NCBI RefSeq assembly: GCF_023507705.1
Contig: NZ_JALBGD010000006.1
Location: forward strand, 177,804-241,803
DNA from: Stappia sp. WLB 29
GTDB taxonomy: Bacteria > Pseudomonadota > Alphaproteobacteria > Rhizobiales > Stappiaceae
Length of the DNA stretch: 64,000 nucleotides
Direction of reading: 5' to 3'
Both the position numbers and the translations under genes were made by a program. Positions 13,186 to 25,095 of the stretch are shown here, in pieces. A model generated the notes under the pieces. That model made no database searches, was not told the origin of the DNA, and saw only the letters and a program-made list of their open reading frames with translations. Within the stretch, counting starts at the first letter, position 1, and every line of letters begins with the position of its first letter.

Positions 13186-13455
13186 TTACGGGCAGGCAAC
13201 CCGATAACGGCGGCCGTAGCGGTCGCGTGCGATGCAGTTCTTCGGTGTCGTGGCCGAACCGACCATGGCACCGCCAACACCGCCGATGACGCCGCCAACC
13301 AGCGCGCCGCCGACATCACCCGTCGCCGCCGCACCGATCACTGCACCCGTTGCAGCGCCGAGGCCGCCGCCGACCAGCGTGCGATCACGCTGGCTGTCGG
13401 ACTGGCACGCCGCCAGCAGAAGCGCAGCTGCGCCCACAAGAACAATCCTGACCAT
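13186..13455 (-). CDS. Glycine-zipper lipoprotein, tandem copy 2
   Basis: 89 residues from [20 protein letters not shown] (start at 13455, GAGGAG about 10 bases upstream; a GTG five codons earlier is possible). It matches its downstream neighbour nearly residue for residue through [29 protein letters not shown] and TTPKNC, and both end in an RYG-x-x-YRVAC motif with a conserved Cys pair. The two are therefore a tandem duplication, transcribed in the same direction 128 bases apart. This copy is the promoter-proximal one. Confidence 0.85.
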   Translation of the reverse strand: MVRIVLVGAAALLLAACQSDSQRDRTLVGGGLGAATGAVIGAAATGDVGGALVGGVIGGVGGAMVGSATTPKNCIARDRYGRRYRVACP

Positions 13456-13657
13456 CCTATAACTCCTCACGTGTCACATGGTTCCGGCGAATGTCGCCTC
13501 CCGGAAGGCGCCGCGACAGGGAGACGGGAAGTTGTCCCTGCGTTGTCGCCTATCTGAGCACCAAAACCGCAGACAGTCTAGCAGGTCTGCTGAGGCGAAG
13601 CTGTGACGCAGATCATTGGAGAGGCGTTCTTGTCGCCTGCCGGTTAACGGTCCGATA

Positions 13658-15283
13658 TCAACGGCTTCGCAGCCGGGCGAGAAGGCCGAGGGTGGAACTG
13701 TCGCGTCCCGTCGCCGCCTCGCGCCCGTCCAGCATCGGCAGCAGCTCGTTGGCCAGGACCTTGCCGAGCTCCACGCCCCACTGGTCGAAGGAATTGATGT
13801 TCCAGATCGCGCCTTCCACGAAGACGCGGTGTTCGTAAAGGGCGATGAGGCGGCCGAGCGAACGCGGCGTCAACTGGTCGTGGACGATGGTCAGCGACGG
13901 CCGGTTGCCGGGAAACACCTTGTGCGGGGCGAGACGCGCGATTTCCGCCGCCGACTTGCCCTCGCTCGCAAGCAGGGCCTCGGCTTCCTCGCGCGTGCGG
14001 CCGTTCATCAGGGCTTCCGACTGGGCGAGGCAGTTGGCGACGAGCAGGGCGTGATGATGGACAAGGTCCGGCTCGTGCCCTCGCGCGGCGACGATGAACT
14101 CGCACGGGATCACGTCCGTGCCCTGGTGCAGCAGCTGGTAGAAGGCGTGCTGGCCGTTGGTGCCGGGCTCGCCCCAGACGAGTGGACCGGTGGCGCTGTC
14201 GACCGGATCGCCGGACAGCGTCACGCGCTTGCCGTTCGATTCCATGTCGAGCTGCTGCAGATAGGCGGGCAGCCGCGCCAGGCGCTGGTCGTAGGGAAGG
14301 ATGGCGCGGGCGGGAAAGCCGCAGAAATTGCGGTGCCAGATGCCGGCAAGCCCCAGCAGCACCGGCAGGTTTGCCGTGGCCTCCGTCTCCAGGAAGTGCC
14401 GGTCGAGCGCGTGGGCGCCTTCCAGGAAATGGGCGAAGCCGTCCGGGCCGATCGCGATCATCACCGGCAGACCGATGGCCGACCACACGGAATAGCGTCC
14501 GCCGACCCAATCCCAGAAGCCGAAGACCCGCGCCGGATCGATGCCGAAGGCGCCGACCTTCTCCAGCGCGGTGGAGACGGCGGCAAAATGCGCGCCGACG
14601 GCGTCCTCCCCCAGCGCCCTGACGATCCACTGCCGCGCGGTGCGGGCATTGGTCATCGTCTCGATGGTGGTGAAGGTCTTGGAGGCGACGATGACCATCG
14701 TCGAGCGCGGATCGAGGCCTTTCAGCGTGTCGGCGATATGGGCGCCGTCGACATTGGAGACGTAGTGCAGCCGCGGGCCGTCGGCGAAGGGGGCGAGGGC
14801 CGCGGTGACCATCGCAGGCCCCAGATCCGATCCGCCGATGCCGATGTTCACCACGTCGGTGAAGGGTCGCCCGGCGGCCGAGAGGATCGAGCCGTCGCGG
14901 ATGCCGCGGGCGAAGGCCTCCATCTGCGCCAGCGTCTGGCGCACGCTCGGCATCACGTCGCGGCCGTCGACGAGGACGGGCGCCTCGCCCCGGCTGCGCA
15001 GGGCGACATGCAGCACCGCGCGGGCCTCGGTCTCGTTGATCGCCTCGCCGCCGAACATCGCCGCGCGGCGCTCTTCCATGCCGCGCTCGCGGGCGAAGGC
15101 GGCAAGGGCCGCGACGGTGTCGCGGTCCCAGTGCATCTTAGACAGGTCCAGCAAGAGGTCCTCGAAGCCGAAGGACAGTGCGTCGAAGCGGCCGGGATTG
15201 TCGGCGAAGAGGCGGCGAAGTCCGGTTGCGCGGAACGCCTCGGCCTTCTGCCTCAGGTCTTGCGGGAACGCGGGGCCGGTCAT
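13658..15283 (-). CDS. pgi: Glucose-6-phosphate isomerase
   Basis: 541 residues. Interconverts fructose-6-phosphate and glucose-6-phosphate, linking the fructose kinase of this locus to zwf. The frame is open up to 15433, but homology and a GAGGAGGAG ribosome site fix the start at 15283 ([17 protein letters not shown]). Signatures: [33 protein letters not shown], the loop [23 protein letters not shown] and the C-terminal block [18 protein letters not shown]. It is the last gene of the leftward sugar block, 52 bases after the cation exchanger gene. Confidence 0.96.
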   Translation of the reverse strand: MTGPAFPQDLRQKAEAFRATGLRRLFADNPGRFDALSFGFEDLLLDLSKMHWDRDTVAALAAFARERGMEERRAAMFGGEAINETEARAVLHVALRSRGEAPVLVDGRDVMPSVRQTLAQMEAFARGIRDGSILSAAGRPFTDVVNIGIGGSDLGPAMVTAALAPFADGPRLHYVSNVDGAHIADTLKGLDPRSTMVIVASKTFTTIETMTNARTARQWIVRALGEDAVGAHFAAVSTALEKVGAFGIDPARVFGFWDWVGGRYSVWSAIGLPVMIAIGPDGFAHFLEGAHALDRHFLETEATANLPVLLGLAGIWHRNFCGFPARAILPYDQRLARLPAYLQQLDMESNGKRVTLSGDPVDSATGPLVWGEPGTNGQHAFYQLLHQGTDVIPCEFIVAARGHEPDLVHHHALLVANCLAQSEALMNGRTREEAEALLASEGKSAAEIARLAPHKVFPGNRPSLTIVHDQLTPRSLGRLIALYEHRVFVEGAIWNINSFDQWGVELGKVLANELLPMLDGREAATGRDSSTLGLLARLRSR

Positions 15284-15335
15284 GGCTGTACTCCTCCTCG
15301 TGATGTCGGTGATGCCGCCACGACCGGCCCGTGCG

Positions 15336-16262
15336 TCAGACGAACAGCACGGTACAGTACCAGCCGTAGGCCGCAAGCAGGACCAGTCCCGCCCATTGCG
15401 GTACGCGGCGCGTGAAGGTGAGCAGCGCCGCAATGGCGACGGTGACGGCGACCATCACCGGGATGTCGAACGTCACCATCTGCGGCGCCACAGGAATGGG
15501 GGAGATGGCGGCGGTCAGACCCAGAATGCCGAGAATGTTGAAAATGTTCGATCCGACCACATTGCCGACGGCAATTTCCGGCTGGCGCTTGAAGGCGGCG
15601 ATGACCGAGGTGGCGAGTTCGGGCAGGCTGGTGCCGACGGCCACGATGGTCAGGCCGATGACCGCATCGGAGACGCCCATGCCGCGGGCAAGGCTGGTCG
15701 AGCCGTCGACGAGGAAATCCGCGCCGAAGACCAGGGCCGCGAGGCCGGCTGCGACGAAGCCGAGTGCGGGCCACAGTTTCGGCGAGGCTTCGGTGTCGGG
15801 CAGGTCCGCCCCTTCCGAACGGCCGCGCATTGCGCCGTAGACGAGATAGGCGGCCAGCAGCGCGAGAAAGAGCAGGCCGTGCCAGGTCGCGAACCGGCCG
15901 CCTATGGAGACAAGCGCCAGCAGGCCGGCGCTGGCCAGCATGGCCACCACATCGCGTCCGATGCCGGCAATGCGCGTCGGCAGGGGCGCGACCAGCAGGG
16001 CAAGACCGAGGATGAGCAGGATGTTGGCGGTGTTCGAGCCGACCACGTTGCCGACGGCGATGTCCGGCAGGTTGGCGAAGGCTGCGTTCAGCGAGACGAG
16101 CAATTCCGGCATCGAGGTGCCGAAGCCGACGATGGTGAGGCCGATCAGCAGCGGGGGAACGTTGAGGCGGGCCGCCAGCGCCACGGCGCCGCGCACGAGA
16201 AGGTCGCCGCCGAAGAACAGGAGGACGAGACCGAGGCCCACAAGGGCGATGTCGATGAGCAT
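15336..16262 (-). CDS. Calcium/sodium antiporter (CaCA family)
   Basis: 308 residues, about ten membrane segments in two homologous halves. Each half has the alpha-repeat ion-binding sequence: [18 protein letters not shown] with [18 protein letters not shown], and [18 protein letters not shown] with [18 protein letters not shown]. This is the YrbG type of inner-membrane K-independent Ca/Na exchanger; direction and ion preference cannot be read from sequence. It sits between a small membrane protein and pgi, all leftward. Confidence 0.93.
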   Translation of the reverse strand: MLIDIALVGLGLVLLFFGGDLLVRGAVALAARLNVPPLLIGLTIVGFGTSMPELLVSLNAAFANLPDIAVGNVVGSNTANILLILGLALLVAPLPTRIAGIGRDVVAMLASAGLLALVSIGGRFATWHGLLFLALLAAYLVYGAMRGRSEGADLPDTEASPKLWPALGFVAAGLAALVFGADFLVDGSTSLARGMGVSDAVIGLTIVAVGTSLPELATSVIAAFKRQPEIAVGNVVGSNIFNILGILGLTAAISPIPVAPQMVTFDIPVMVAVTVAIAALLTFTRRVPQWAGLVLLAAYGWYCTVLFV

Positions 16263-16406
16263 GATGATACCGATCCGGGCACTTGCAGGACGAAACCGTC
16301 CGGTGAGGCCATGGAGGGGATCCGGCCGAGACGACCGGGACGGATTGTCCGGGAGCGCGCGCCCGCGGCGGAGGTGCTGGGGTACGCGGTCCGGACGACG
16401 AAGAGG

Positions 16407-16730
16407 TCAGTCCGCCCGGATGGCGGGGACGCGCTGCGATGGATCGGGAGAGTCCGGGAGCAGGTTCAGCTCGCCGCGAACGGCGAGAACGGCCAGGCGC
16501 CAGGTGGCAAAGGCGGCAGCGGGCAGGAGGACGACGGAAAGCACGGTCGTGCCGATGGGCCCCAGCGACATGATGCCGATGAACGCCCAGAGAAAGCCGA
16601 GGGTCATTGCCCAGATCTCGGCGGCGAAGAGAAGCGTTGCGGAGACGACGATAATGAAGAAGGTCAGGCCCGGACGGACTTTCGTCCGGGCTGCAACCGC
16701 CGGGGTGGCGGTATCCTGCGACTGTGACAT
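16407..16730 (-). CDS. Small membrane protein, unknown function
   Basis: 107 residues with two predicted membrane segments, about residues 22-48 (LTFFIIVVSATLLFAAEIWAM) and 55-84 (LGPIGTTVLSVVLLPAAAFA), and a hydrophilic acidic tail. I do not recognise a family. It lies between eda and the antiporter on the same strand with gaps of about 145 bases each side, so it could be co-transcribed. Coding assignment rests on hydrophobic pattern, strand consistency and lack of a better frame. Confidence 0.65.
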   Translation of the reverse strand: MSQSQDTATPAVAARTKVRPGLTFFIIVVSATLLFAAEIWAMTLGFLWAFIGIMSLGPIGTTVLSVVLLPAAAFATWRLAVLAVRGELNLLPDSPDPSQRVPAIRAD

Positions 16731-16877
16731 GGATCAATGCCTCATGGAGTGCGGACGAACGGGTCCGCAGCCAGAAGCAGATGGGAACGGGGAAAATCCC
16801 CTTCAAGACGGGCAAGGGGCGTGCGGCAAGTTTATTTTTCGCCACGGCTTGCCCCATTTTGCCCGTCCGTCATCGTC

Positions 16878-17522
16878 TCAGGCCGACAGGCTTGCCGCCT
16901 GGCTTGCCCGCGCCTCGATGCCGTCCCAGTCCTCGGCAGCGATCGCGTCCGGCCCGGCGATCCAGGAGCCGCCGACGCACACGACATTCGGCAGACCGAG
17001 ATAGGTCGGGGCGGTCTTCTCAGTGATGCCTCCGGTCGGGCAGAAGCGCGCGGCCGGCAGCGGCGAGGCGAGGGACTTGAGCAGATTGGCGCCGCCGACC
17101 GCCTCGGCCGGGAACAGCTTCAGGCGCGAGTACCCCGCCTCCAGCAGCTTCATCACTTCCGAGGCGGTGGAACTGCCCGGCAGCAGCGGCACGTCGTGGC
17201 CCGACGCGGCCGCCAGCAGCCGGTCGGTCGCGCCGGGCGACACGACGAAGGTGGCCCCCGCCTCCACGGCCGCCTGGTACTGCGCAGCATCGAGCACGGT
17301 ACCGGCCCCGACGAAGGCGCCTTCCACCTCGCTCGCGACGGCACGGATCGCCTCGAGCGCCTTCGGCGTGCGCAGGGTGATCTCGATGGCCGGCAATCCG
17401 CCGCGCACCAGCGCGCGCGCCATCGGCACGGCCTTTGCCGGGTCGTCCACGATCAGCACCGGAATGACCGGTGCCGCCTGCATGATCTGGTCGAGGCGTT
17501 CGGTGTTCTGGCTTGCGGCCAT
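16878..17522 (-). CDS. eda: 2-dehydro-3-deoxy-phosphogluconate (KDPG) aldolase
   Basis: 214 residues. Splits KDPG into pyruvate and glyceraldehyde-3-phosphate, the last step of the Entner-Doudoroff route. The Schiff-base lysine is K135 in RLKLFPAE; E47 and R51 are in [12 protein letters not shown]; the phosphate-binding GGI follows in [14 protein letters not shown]. Start at 17522, 27 bases after the edd stop, so edd and eda form an operon. Confidence 0.96.
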   Translation of the reverse strand: MAASQNTERLDQIMQAAPVIPVLIVDDPAKAVPMARALVRGGLPAIEITLRTPKALEAIRAVASEVEGAFVGAGTVLDAAQYQAAVEAGATFVVSPGATDRLLAAASGHDVPLLPGSSTASEVMKLLEAGYSRLKLFPAEAVGGANLLKSLASPLPAARFCPTGGITEKTAPTYLGLPNVVCVGGSWIAGPDAIAAEDWDGIEARASQAASLSA

Positions 17523-17549
17523 GAAGTCGGTCTCCGTGAGTGGTATGCG

Positions 17550-19385
<1,836 letters not shown>

Positions 19386-19501
19386 GGCGGTTTCCGTCCT
19401 TTCGGTTGCGGTCTGTCCGGCGGGAGTGATCCGGATGGTTCACTTCGGACGACCGGCGATCCTGTTGGACCGGCAGGCGGATGCCTGTTCCGGCACGACG
19501 T

Positions 19502-19515
19502 TTAAATCGATTTAA
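19502..19515. promoter_or_regulatory. 14-base A+T-rich perfect palindrome upstream of edd, candidate LacI-family operator
   Basis: TTAAATCGATTTAA is self-complementary with a central CG, the hallmark shape of LacI-family operators. It lies 117-130 bases upstream of the edd start, in the only sizeable gap of the zwf-edd-eda run, and stands out as A+T-rich in G+C-rich DNA. No LacI-family gene is present in the window, so the regulator would be encoded elsewhere. Confidence 0.6.
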
Positions 19516-19566
19516 TTTCCCATTCAACCGGGATGCGCGCACCGCATCCCGGCACAGTCGATTGGT

Positions 19567-21039
19567 CTAGATCAGGTCCTCGAACCAGGTGCGGCCGTCC
19601 CGCTCGATCAGGGCGATGGCCGCCGATGGTCCCCATGTTCCGGACGTGTAGCCCTTGGGCGCTTCCTTCAAGGTCGACCAGGCCTGAAGGATCGGATCGA
19701 CCCAGGCCCAGGCCGCCTCCACCTCGTCGCGGCGCATGAACAGGGTCTGGTTGCCGCGGATCACGTCCATGATCAGCCGCTCGTAGGCATCCGGGTTGCG
19801 CACGGCGAAGGCCTTGGCGAAGGACATGTCGAGGGGTACCTGCCGCAGGCGCATGCCGCCGGGGCCGGGGTCCTTGATCATCACCTGCATGCGCACGCCC
19901 TCGTCCGGCTGCAGGCGGATCACCAGCCGGTTCGGCGGGATGGCGCCGGCTTCCTCGCCGAAGATCGAGTGCGGGATCGGGCGGAACTGGACGACGATCT
20001 CCGAAACGCGGGCGGCAAGGCGCTTGCCGGTGCGCAGGTAGAAGGGCACGTTCGCCCAGCGCCAGTTGGCGATCTCGGCCTTGATGGCGACGAAGGTCTC
20101 GGTCTCGGATGCGGAGTTGCTGAGCTCTTCCAGATATCCCGGCACCGCGCCGCCGGCCGAGGCGCCGGCCCGGTACTGGCCGCGCACGGTGGTGCGGGCG
20201 GCGAGATCGGCATCCATGGGCCTCAGCGCCTTGAGCACCTTCAGCTTCTCGTCGCGCACCGAATCCGCGTCCATCGACTCGGGCGGCTCCATGGCGACCA
20301 GGCAGAGCAGCTGCAGGATGTGGTTCTGCACCATGTCGCGCATGGCGCCGGCCGTGTCGTAATAGCCGGCGCGGCCCTCGACGCCGAGCGCCTCGGCCAC
20401 GGTGATCTGCACATGGTCGATATGGGCGGCGTTCCACAGCGGCTCGAACAACGCATTGGCGAAGCGCAGGGCCATCAGGTTCTGCACTGTCTCCTTGCCG
20501 AGATAATGGTCGATGCGGAAGATCTGGTCCTCGCGGAACACCGCACCGATGGCGGCGTTCACCTTGCGCGCCGACTCGCCGTCCTTGCCGATGGGCTTCT
20601 CGATGACGACGCGGGCAAGTTCCGTTGTCAGGCCGTGGGCGCCGATGCGCTCGCAGATCGGCCCGAAGAAGTCCGGCGAGACGGCAAGGTAAAAGGCGCG
20701 CACCACATCCTCGCGGCCCGCAAGGGCGGAGGCGAGCTCGCTCCAGCCACGCTCTCCGGCCGCATCGACGGCGAGATAGGAGAGGCGGTCGAGAAAGCGC
20801 GCCAGCGCCTCGTTCTCGATGTCCGAGACATGCTCGCTGATCGCCTCACGGGCGAACGCGCGATAGTCGCTGTCGGACATATCGCGCCGCGAACAGGCCA
20901 GAATGCGGGCGTCCGCCGGGATCTGCCCGTCGAGATCGCGGTGATAAAGGGCGGGCAGCAGCTTCCTGTGCGCCAGATCGCCGGTGGCTCCGAAAACGAT
21001 CAGGTCGAACGGGGCGACTTCGATGACGCGCGCGGCCAT
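19567..21039 (-). CDS. zwf: Glucose-6-phosphate 1-dehydrogenase
   Basis: 490 residues. First committed enzyme, making 6-phosphogluconolactone and NADPH. Coenzyme motif GATGDLAHRKLLPAL at residues 17-31, EKPIGKD at 147-153, and the substrate/catalytic motif RIDHYLGKE at 175-183. It begins 30 bases after the frcK stop, so it is likely co-transcribed with the fructose uptake genes. In many proteobacteria pgl follows zwf; here edd follows directly. Confidence 0.96.
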   Translation of the reverse strand: MAARVIEVAPFDLIVFGATGDLAHRKLLPALYHRDLDGQIPADARILACSRRDMSDSDYRAFAREAISEHVSDIENEALARFLDRLSYLAVDAAGERGWSELASALAGREDVVRAFYLAVSPDFFGPICERIGAHGLTTELARVVIEKPIGKDGESARKVNAAIGAVFREDQIFRIDHYLGKETVQNLMALRFANALFEPLWNAAHIDHVQITVAEALGVEGRAGYYDTAGAMRDMVQNHILQLLCLVAMEPPESMDADSVRDEKLKVLKALRPMDADLAARTTVRGQYRAGASAGGAVPGYLEELSNSASETETFVAIKAEIANWRWANVPFYLRTGKRLAARVSEIVVQFRPIPHSIFGEEAGAIPPNRLVIRLQPDEGVRMQVMIKDPGPGGMRLRQVPLDMSFAKAFAVRNPDAYERLIMDVIRGNQTLFMRRDEVEAAWAWVDPILQAWSTLKEAPKGYTSGTWGPSAAIALIERDGRTWFEDLI

Positions 21040-21069
21040 GGCGGTCCTTTCAATCTTGCGGTGTCGCCG

Positions 21070-21999
21070 TCAGGCGAGAAGTTCGGCGCGGCGGGGGAGG
21101 TCCGCTCCGCGCCGGGTGCAGGTGATGGCAGAGGCTTTGCCCGCATAATCGAGGAGATCGGCGAGCGTGTCTGCCCCGAGAGCGGAAATTGCGGTCCGGG
21201 TCCGACCGGCGGTCTCGCCGAGCCGGGCCAGCAGCGCCGCCTGGAACGTGTCGCCGGCCCCGACCGTGTCGACGACGGCAACGGTGCGCCCGGGCACGCT
21301 TGCCGTGGCCGTGGCGGTGAAGGCGCTCGCGCCCTCTCGCCCGCGGGTCACCACGACCAGCGCGGGGCCTCCGGCGAGCCAGCCGCGCGCCAGCTCGGCC
21401 GGATCGGCGCCGGGAAACAGCGTCTCGGCGTCCTCGGCGCTGATCTTCAAGAGATCGACATGCGGCAGCAGGTCGTCCAGCCGCTGCCGCCATGCGGTAA
21501 GGTCGGCAACGACCGTGGGCCGGATGTTCGGGTCATAGGCGACAAGGCGTTTGCCATGTTCGCGCCGGACCAGCTGCAGCAGGCTGTCGCCGACCGGCGA
21601 AACGAGCGCCGAGAACGAGCCGAGATGGATCGTGTCGATGCCCTCCGACAAGGCAGGCAGTTCGTCGGGCGAGACCAGCCGGTCGGCGGCGCCTTCCCCG
21701 TAGAACGAATAGGCCGGGCTTCCCGAGGCATCGAGGCCGACGATACTGAGGGTGGTCAGCGCGTCGCTGTCGACGACGAGGGACGTGTCGACGCCTTCCG
21801 TTTCCAGCGCGGCCTTGAGTCGCCGGCCGAAGAAGTCGCGCGACAGGCCGCCGAAATAGGCGACCGGAACCTCAAGCCGCGCAAGGCCTACGGCGACGTT
21901 GAAGGGCGAGCCGCCGATGCGGGCATCGAGCGTCAGCTGCCCGCCGCCGCCGTCCTCGGCAAACAGGTCGAACAGCGCTTCGCCGCAGACGAGGATCAT
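21070..21999 (-). CDS. frcK: Fructokinase, PfkB/ribokinase family
   Basis: 309 residues. Phosphorylates a sugar, most likely fructose to fructose-6-phosphate. N-terminal GEALFDLF, the sugar-binding GGSPFNVAVGLARL (residues 29-42), DPNIRPT at 156-162 and the anion-hole/catalytic-base motif DTVGAGDTFQAALL at 244-257 identify the family. The gene follows frcA by 63 bases and precedes zwf by 30, as in rhizobial frcBCAK loci, which supports the fructose assignment over other PfkB sugars. Confidence 0.88.
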   Translation of the reverse strand: MILVCGEALFDLFAEDGGGGQLTLDARIGGSPFNVAVGLARLEVPVAYFGGLSRDFFGRRLKAALETEGVDTSLVVDSDALTTLSIVGLDASGSPAYSFYGEGAADRLVSPDELPALSEGIDTIHLGSFSALVSPVGDSLLQLVRREHGKRLVAYDPNIRPTVVADLTAWRQRLDDLLPHVDLLKISAEDAETLFPGADPAELARGWLAGGPALVVVTRGREGASAFTATATASVPGRTVAVVDTVGAGDTFQAALLARLGETAGRTRTAISALGADTLADLLDYAGKASAITCTRRGADLPRRAELLA

Positions 22000-22062
22000 T
22001 GAACGGGGCTCCTTCGAGGCATCGGGGTCGGCAACAGGCGCATTCGGTCTGTCTCCGTATGT

Positions 22063-22842
22063 TCAGGCCGCCGCGGCCTGCGGCGGCTCCATCGCGCCGG
22101 TCATGATGGCGACGGCGTCCGACATGGAGAAGTCGTCCGGCCTGATGACACAGGCACGACGCCCGAGGCGATGGATATGGATGCGGTCGGCGACCTCGAA
22201 CACATGCGGCATGTTGTGGGAGATCAGCACGATGGGCAGGCCGCGCGCCTTCACGTCGCGGATCAGGTCGAGGACCTTGCGGCTCTCCTTGACGCCGAGG
22301 GCGGCCGTCGGCTCGTCCATGATCACGACCTTGGAGCCGAAGGCGGCCGCGCGCGCCACGGCAACACCCTGGCGCTGACCGCCGGACAGGGTCTCCACGG
22401 CCTGGTTGATGTTCTGGATGGTCATCAGGCCGAGCTCGGAGAGCTTCTCCCGGGCGATGCGTTCCATGGCCTTGCGGTCGAGCTTGCGCAGGTACTTGCC
22501 CATCCAGCCGGGGTGGCGCAACTCGCGGCCCATGAACAGGTTGTCGGCGATGGAGAGCGCCGGCGACAGGGCAAGGTTCTGGTAGACCGTCTCGATACCG
22601 GCCTCGCGGGCCCGCATCGGCGAGGAGAAGTTGACCGGCTTGCCCTCCAGCCGGATCTCGCCCTCGTCCGGCACGACCGCGCCGGAGATTGCCTTGATCA
22701 GGGTCGACTTGCCCGCGCCATTGTCGCCGATCACGGCGAGGATCTCGCCGGGATAGAGGTCGAAGTCGGCCCGGTCGAGGGCGACGACGCGGCCGTAGCG
22801 CTTGACGAGGCCGCGGGCGGTGAGGATCGGTTCGCGGGTCAT
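22063..22842 (-). CDS. frcA: Fructose ABC transporter ATP-binding protein
   Basis: 259 residues from MTREPILTARGLVKRYGRVV. The open frame extends far upstream through frcC, but the ATG at 22842 overlaps the frcC stop by four bases (ATGA), the usual translational coupling. Walker A GDNGAGKS at 39-46, signature LSGGQRQ at 152-158 and Walker B VVIMDEP at 172-178 are intact. It is a single ATPase domain, as in FrcA, not the fused double domain of RbsA/XylG types. Confidence 0.9.
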   Translation of the reverse strand: MTREPILTARGLVKRYGRVVALDRADFDLYPGEILAVIGDNGAGKSTLIKAISGAVVPDEGEIRLEGKPVNFSSPMRAREAGIETVYQNLALSPALSIADNLFMGRELRHPGWMGKYLRKLDRKAMERIAREKLSELGLMTIQNINQAVETLSGGQRQGVAVARAAAFGSKVVIMDEPTAALGVKESRKVLDLIRDVKARGLPIVLISHNMPHVFEVADRIHIHRLGRRACVIRPDDFSMSDAVAIMTGAMEPPQAAAA

Positions 22843-23915
22843 GCTGCAACCTTTCTGATCCACTGGTCGATGGCGACGGCGCCGATGATCAGCATGCCGA
22901 TGAGCAGGTAGGTCCATTGCGGATCTGTGCCGATGAGGCGCAGGCCGAGCGAGAACACGCCGACGATGAGCGCGCCGAACAGCATGCCGAGGATCGAGCC
23001 GCGTCCGCCGAACAGCGAGATGCCGCCGATCACCACGGCGGTGATGGATTCGATGTTGGTAAACTGGCCGGTGGTCGGGGAGACCGAGCCGAGGCGGCCG
23101 ATCATCGCCCAGCCGCCGATGGCGCAGATGAGGCCGGCCAGCGTGTAGACCGAGATGCGCATGCGGGCGACGCGCACGCCGGCAAGCTCTGCCGCGTCCG
23201 GATCGTCGCCGATGGCGTAGACGTGCCGTCCCCAGGCGGTGTGGTTGAGCACGTAGTTGAGCACCAGCACCAGCAGGAACATGGCGATGACGCCATAGGT
23301 GAAGACGGCGCCGCCGACGTTGAACTTCTCGCCGAAGAACTGGAGGATCGGTGCTTGCGCCTCGATATCCTGGCTGCGGATCGTCTCGTTGGCCGAGTAG
23401 AGGAAGTTGGCCGCCAGCACGATCTGCCACATGCCGAGCGTGACGATGAAGGGCGGCAACCGCATCCAGGCGACCAGCGCGCCGTTGATGAAGCCGCACA
23501 GGGTGCCGCAGGCGAGGCCGCAGAGCACGGCGATCTCCGGCGGCAGCCCGTAGCGGAAGGTGAACTGGCCCATCACCACCGAGGACAGGACCATGATGGC
23601 GCCGACCGACAGGTCGATGCCGGCGGTCAGGATCACCAGCGACTGGGCGCAGCCGACGATGCCGACGATGGCCACCTGCTGGAGAATGAGCGTCAGGGCG
23701 AAGGGCGAGAAGAATTTCGAACCGAGCAGGATGCCGAACACCGCCAGCGAGAGCGCAAGCACGATCAGCGGCACGAACTCGGGACGGGCGTGCAGGCGGT
23801 GCTGGATGCGGTCGATCAGCGGGCGCTCGGCTCGCTCGAAGGCGGCGACTTCCGAGGAGCTTCCGGCGAGGCCCTTTTCGAAATCGTGTTTGGCGGATGT
23901 CTGTGCGTCGCTCAT
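22839..23915 (-). CDS. frcC: Fructose ABC transporter permease
   Basis: 358 residues from MSDAQTSAKHDFEKGLAG, start chosen at 23915 because GGGGGAGGAAA lies upstream; the frame opens 32 codons earlier without a ribosome site. About eight to ten membrane segments with the ribose/fructose-type permease motifs LVILTAGIDLSVGAIMVLSS and GRHVYAIGDDPDAAELAGVRV, then AVVIGGISLFGGRGSILG. A long hydrophilic N-terminal extension precedes the first membrane segment. Overlaps frcA by four bases. Confidence 0.9.
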   Translation of the reverse strand: MSDAQTSAKHDFEKGLAGSSSEVAAFERAERPLIDRIQHRLHARPEFVPLIVLALSLAVFGILLGSKFFSPFALTLILQQVAIVGIVGCAQSLVILTAGIDLSVGAIMVLSSVVMGQFTFRYGLPPEIAVLCGLACGTLCGFINGALVAWMRLPPFIVTLGMWQIVLAANFLYSANETIRSQDIEAQAPILQFFGEKFNVGGAVFTYGVIAMFLLVLVLNYVLNHTAWGRHVYAIGDDPDAAELAGVRVARMRISVYTLAGLICAIGGWAMIGRLGSVSPTTGQFTNIESITAVVIGGISLFGGRGSILGMLFGALIVGVFSLGLRLIGTDPQWTYLLIGMLIIGAVAIDQWIRKVAA

Positions 23916-23931
23916 TGGGTTTCCTCCCCCC

Positions 23932-23992
23932 GGAACGGTGCCTGGCCTGTTAGGCTGGCGGATCGCCCGCGCGGGCGGCAAAGTGCCGTTCC
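23932..23992 (-). promoter_or_regulatory. Large stem-loop between frcB and frcC
   Basis: In the 112-base gap after the binding-protein gene, GGAACGG (23932-23938) pairs with CCGTTCC (23986-23992) around a perfect inner palindrome CGCCCGCGCGGGCG (23964-23977). There is no T-run. Such structures downstream of binding-protein genes commonly stabilise that message or attenuate read-through, giving more binding protein than permease. Function is inferred from place and shape. Confidence 0.55.
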
Positions 23993-24027
23993 CGCGCGGA
24001 GCGTCCGTCAATGCGAGGTGCCGGATC

Positions 24028-25044
24028 TCAGCCCCAGCACTTGTCCATGCCTTCCTTGGTATCGATGGAGGGAACGCCCTCCGCCGGCTTGTCCGTGACC
24101 AGCGCGACGCCGGTGTCGAAGAAATTCTTGCCCGGCGTCGGCTCCGGCTTGGCGCCGGTATCGGCGAAGGTCTTGATCGCCTCGATACCGAGCGAGGCCA
24201 TCAGCAGCGGATATTGCTGCGAGGTCGCGCCGATCACGCCTTCGACGACGTTCTTCACGCCCGGGCAACCGCCGTCCACCGAGACGATCAGCACATCGTT
24301 TTCGCGACCCATCGCCTTCAGCGCCTCATAGGCGCCGGCGGCAGCGGGCTCGTTGATCGTGTAGACGACGTTGACCATGGGATCCTTGGTCAGCAGGTTC
24401 TCCATGGCGCGGCGGCCGCCTTCCTCGTTGCCGGCGGTCACGTCGTTGCCGACGATGCGCGGGTCGTCCTCGTCGCCCCAGCGGTTCGGGTCCTTCACGT
24501 CGATGCCGAAGCCGGTCAGGAAGCCCTGGTCGCGCAGCACGCCGACGGAGGGCTGGCTGACGGCAAGGTCGAGCATGGCGATCTTGGCATCGGCCGCCGC
24601 ATCGCCCAGCGTGGCGCGGGCCCACTGGCCGATCAGTTCGCCGGCCTTGAAGTTGTCCGTGGCGAAGGTCGCGTCGGCCGCGTCGATGGGCTCCAGCGGG
24701 GTGTCGAGGGCGATCACCAGGATGCCGGCATCGCGCGCCTGCTTGACGCTGTCGACGATGGCCTTGGTGTCGGACGCGGTGATCAGGATGCCCTTGGCGC
24801 CGTCGGCGATACAGGTCTCGATGGCGGCGACCTGGCTCTCGTGGTCGCCGTCGATCTTGCCGGCATAGGACTTCAGTTCGATGCCAAGTTCTGCCGCCTT
24901 GGCGGTGGCGCCCTCCTTCATCTTGACGAAGAACGGGTTGGTGTCGGTCTTGGTGACGAGGCACGCGGAGATGTCGGCGCCCAGGGCCGGAGTGGCCGCG
25001 GCCATGCCGAGCACGGTGCCGGCGAGCATGAGTTTCCTAAGCAT
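24028..25044 (-). CDS. frcB: Fructose ABC transporter substrate-binding protein
   Basis: 338 residues. Signal peptide [23 protein letters not shown], then a type I periplasmic sugar-binding fold: [80 protein letters not shown]. The resemblance is to rhizobial FrcB, which binds fructose and some related sugars. GGGAGGAACTGACA precedes the start. First gene of the transport unit, 51 bases after frcR. Confidence 0.88.
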   Translation of the reverse strand: MLRKLMLAGTVLGMAAATPALGADISACLVTKTDTNPFFVKMKEGATAKAAELGIELKSYAGKIDGDHESQVAAIETCIADGAKGILITASDTKAIVDSVKQARDAGILVIALDTPLEPIDAADATFATDNFKAGELIGQWARATLGDAAADAKIAMLDLAVSQPSVGVLRDQGFLTGFGIDVKDPNRWGDEDDPRIVGNDVTAGNEEGGRRAMENLLTKDPMVNVVYTINEPAAAGAYEALKAMGRENDVLIVSVDGGCPGVKNVVEGVIGATSQQYPLLMASLGIEAIKTFADTGAKPEPTPGKNFFDTGVALVTDKPAEGVPSIDTKEGMDKCWG

Positions 25045-25095
25045 TGTCAGTTCCTCCCAGTTGGCTTGCGATCGGATCGCAGGCCGTCCGGCCCC

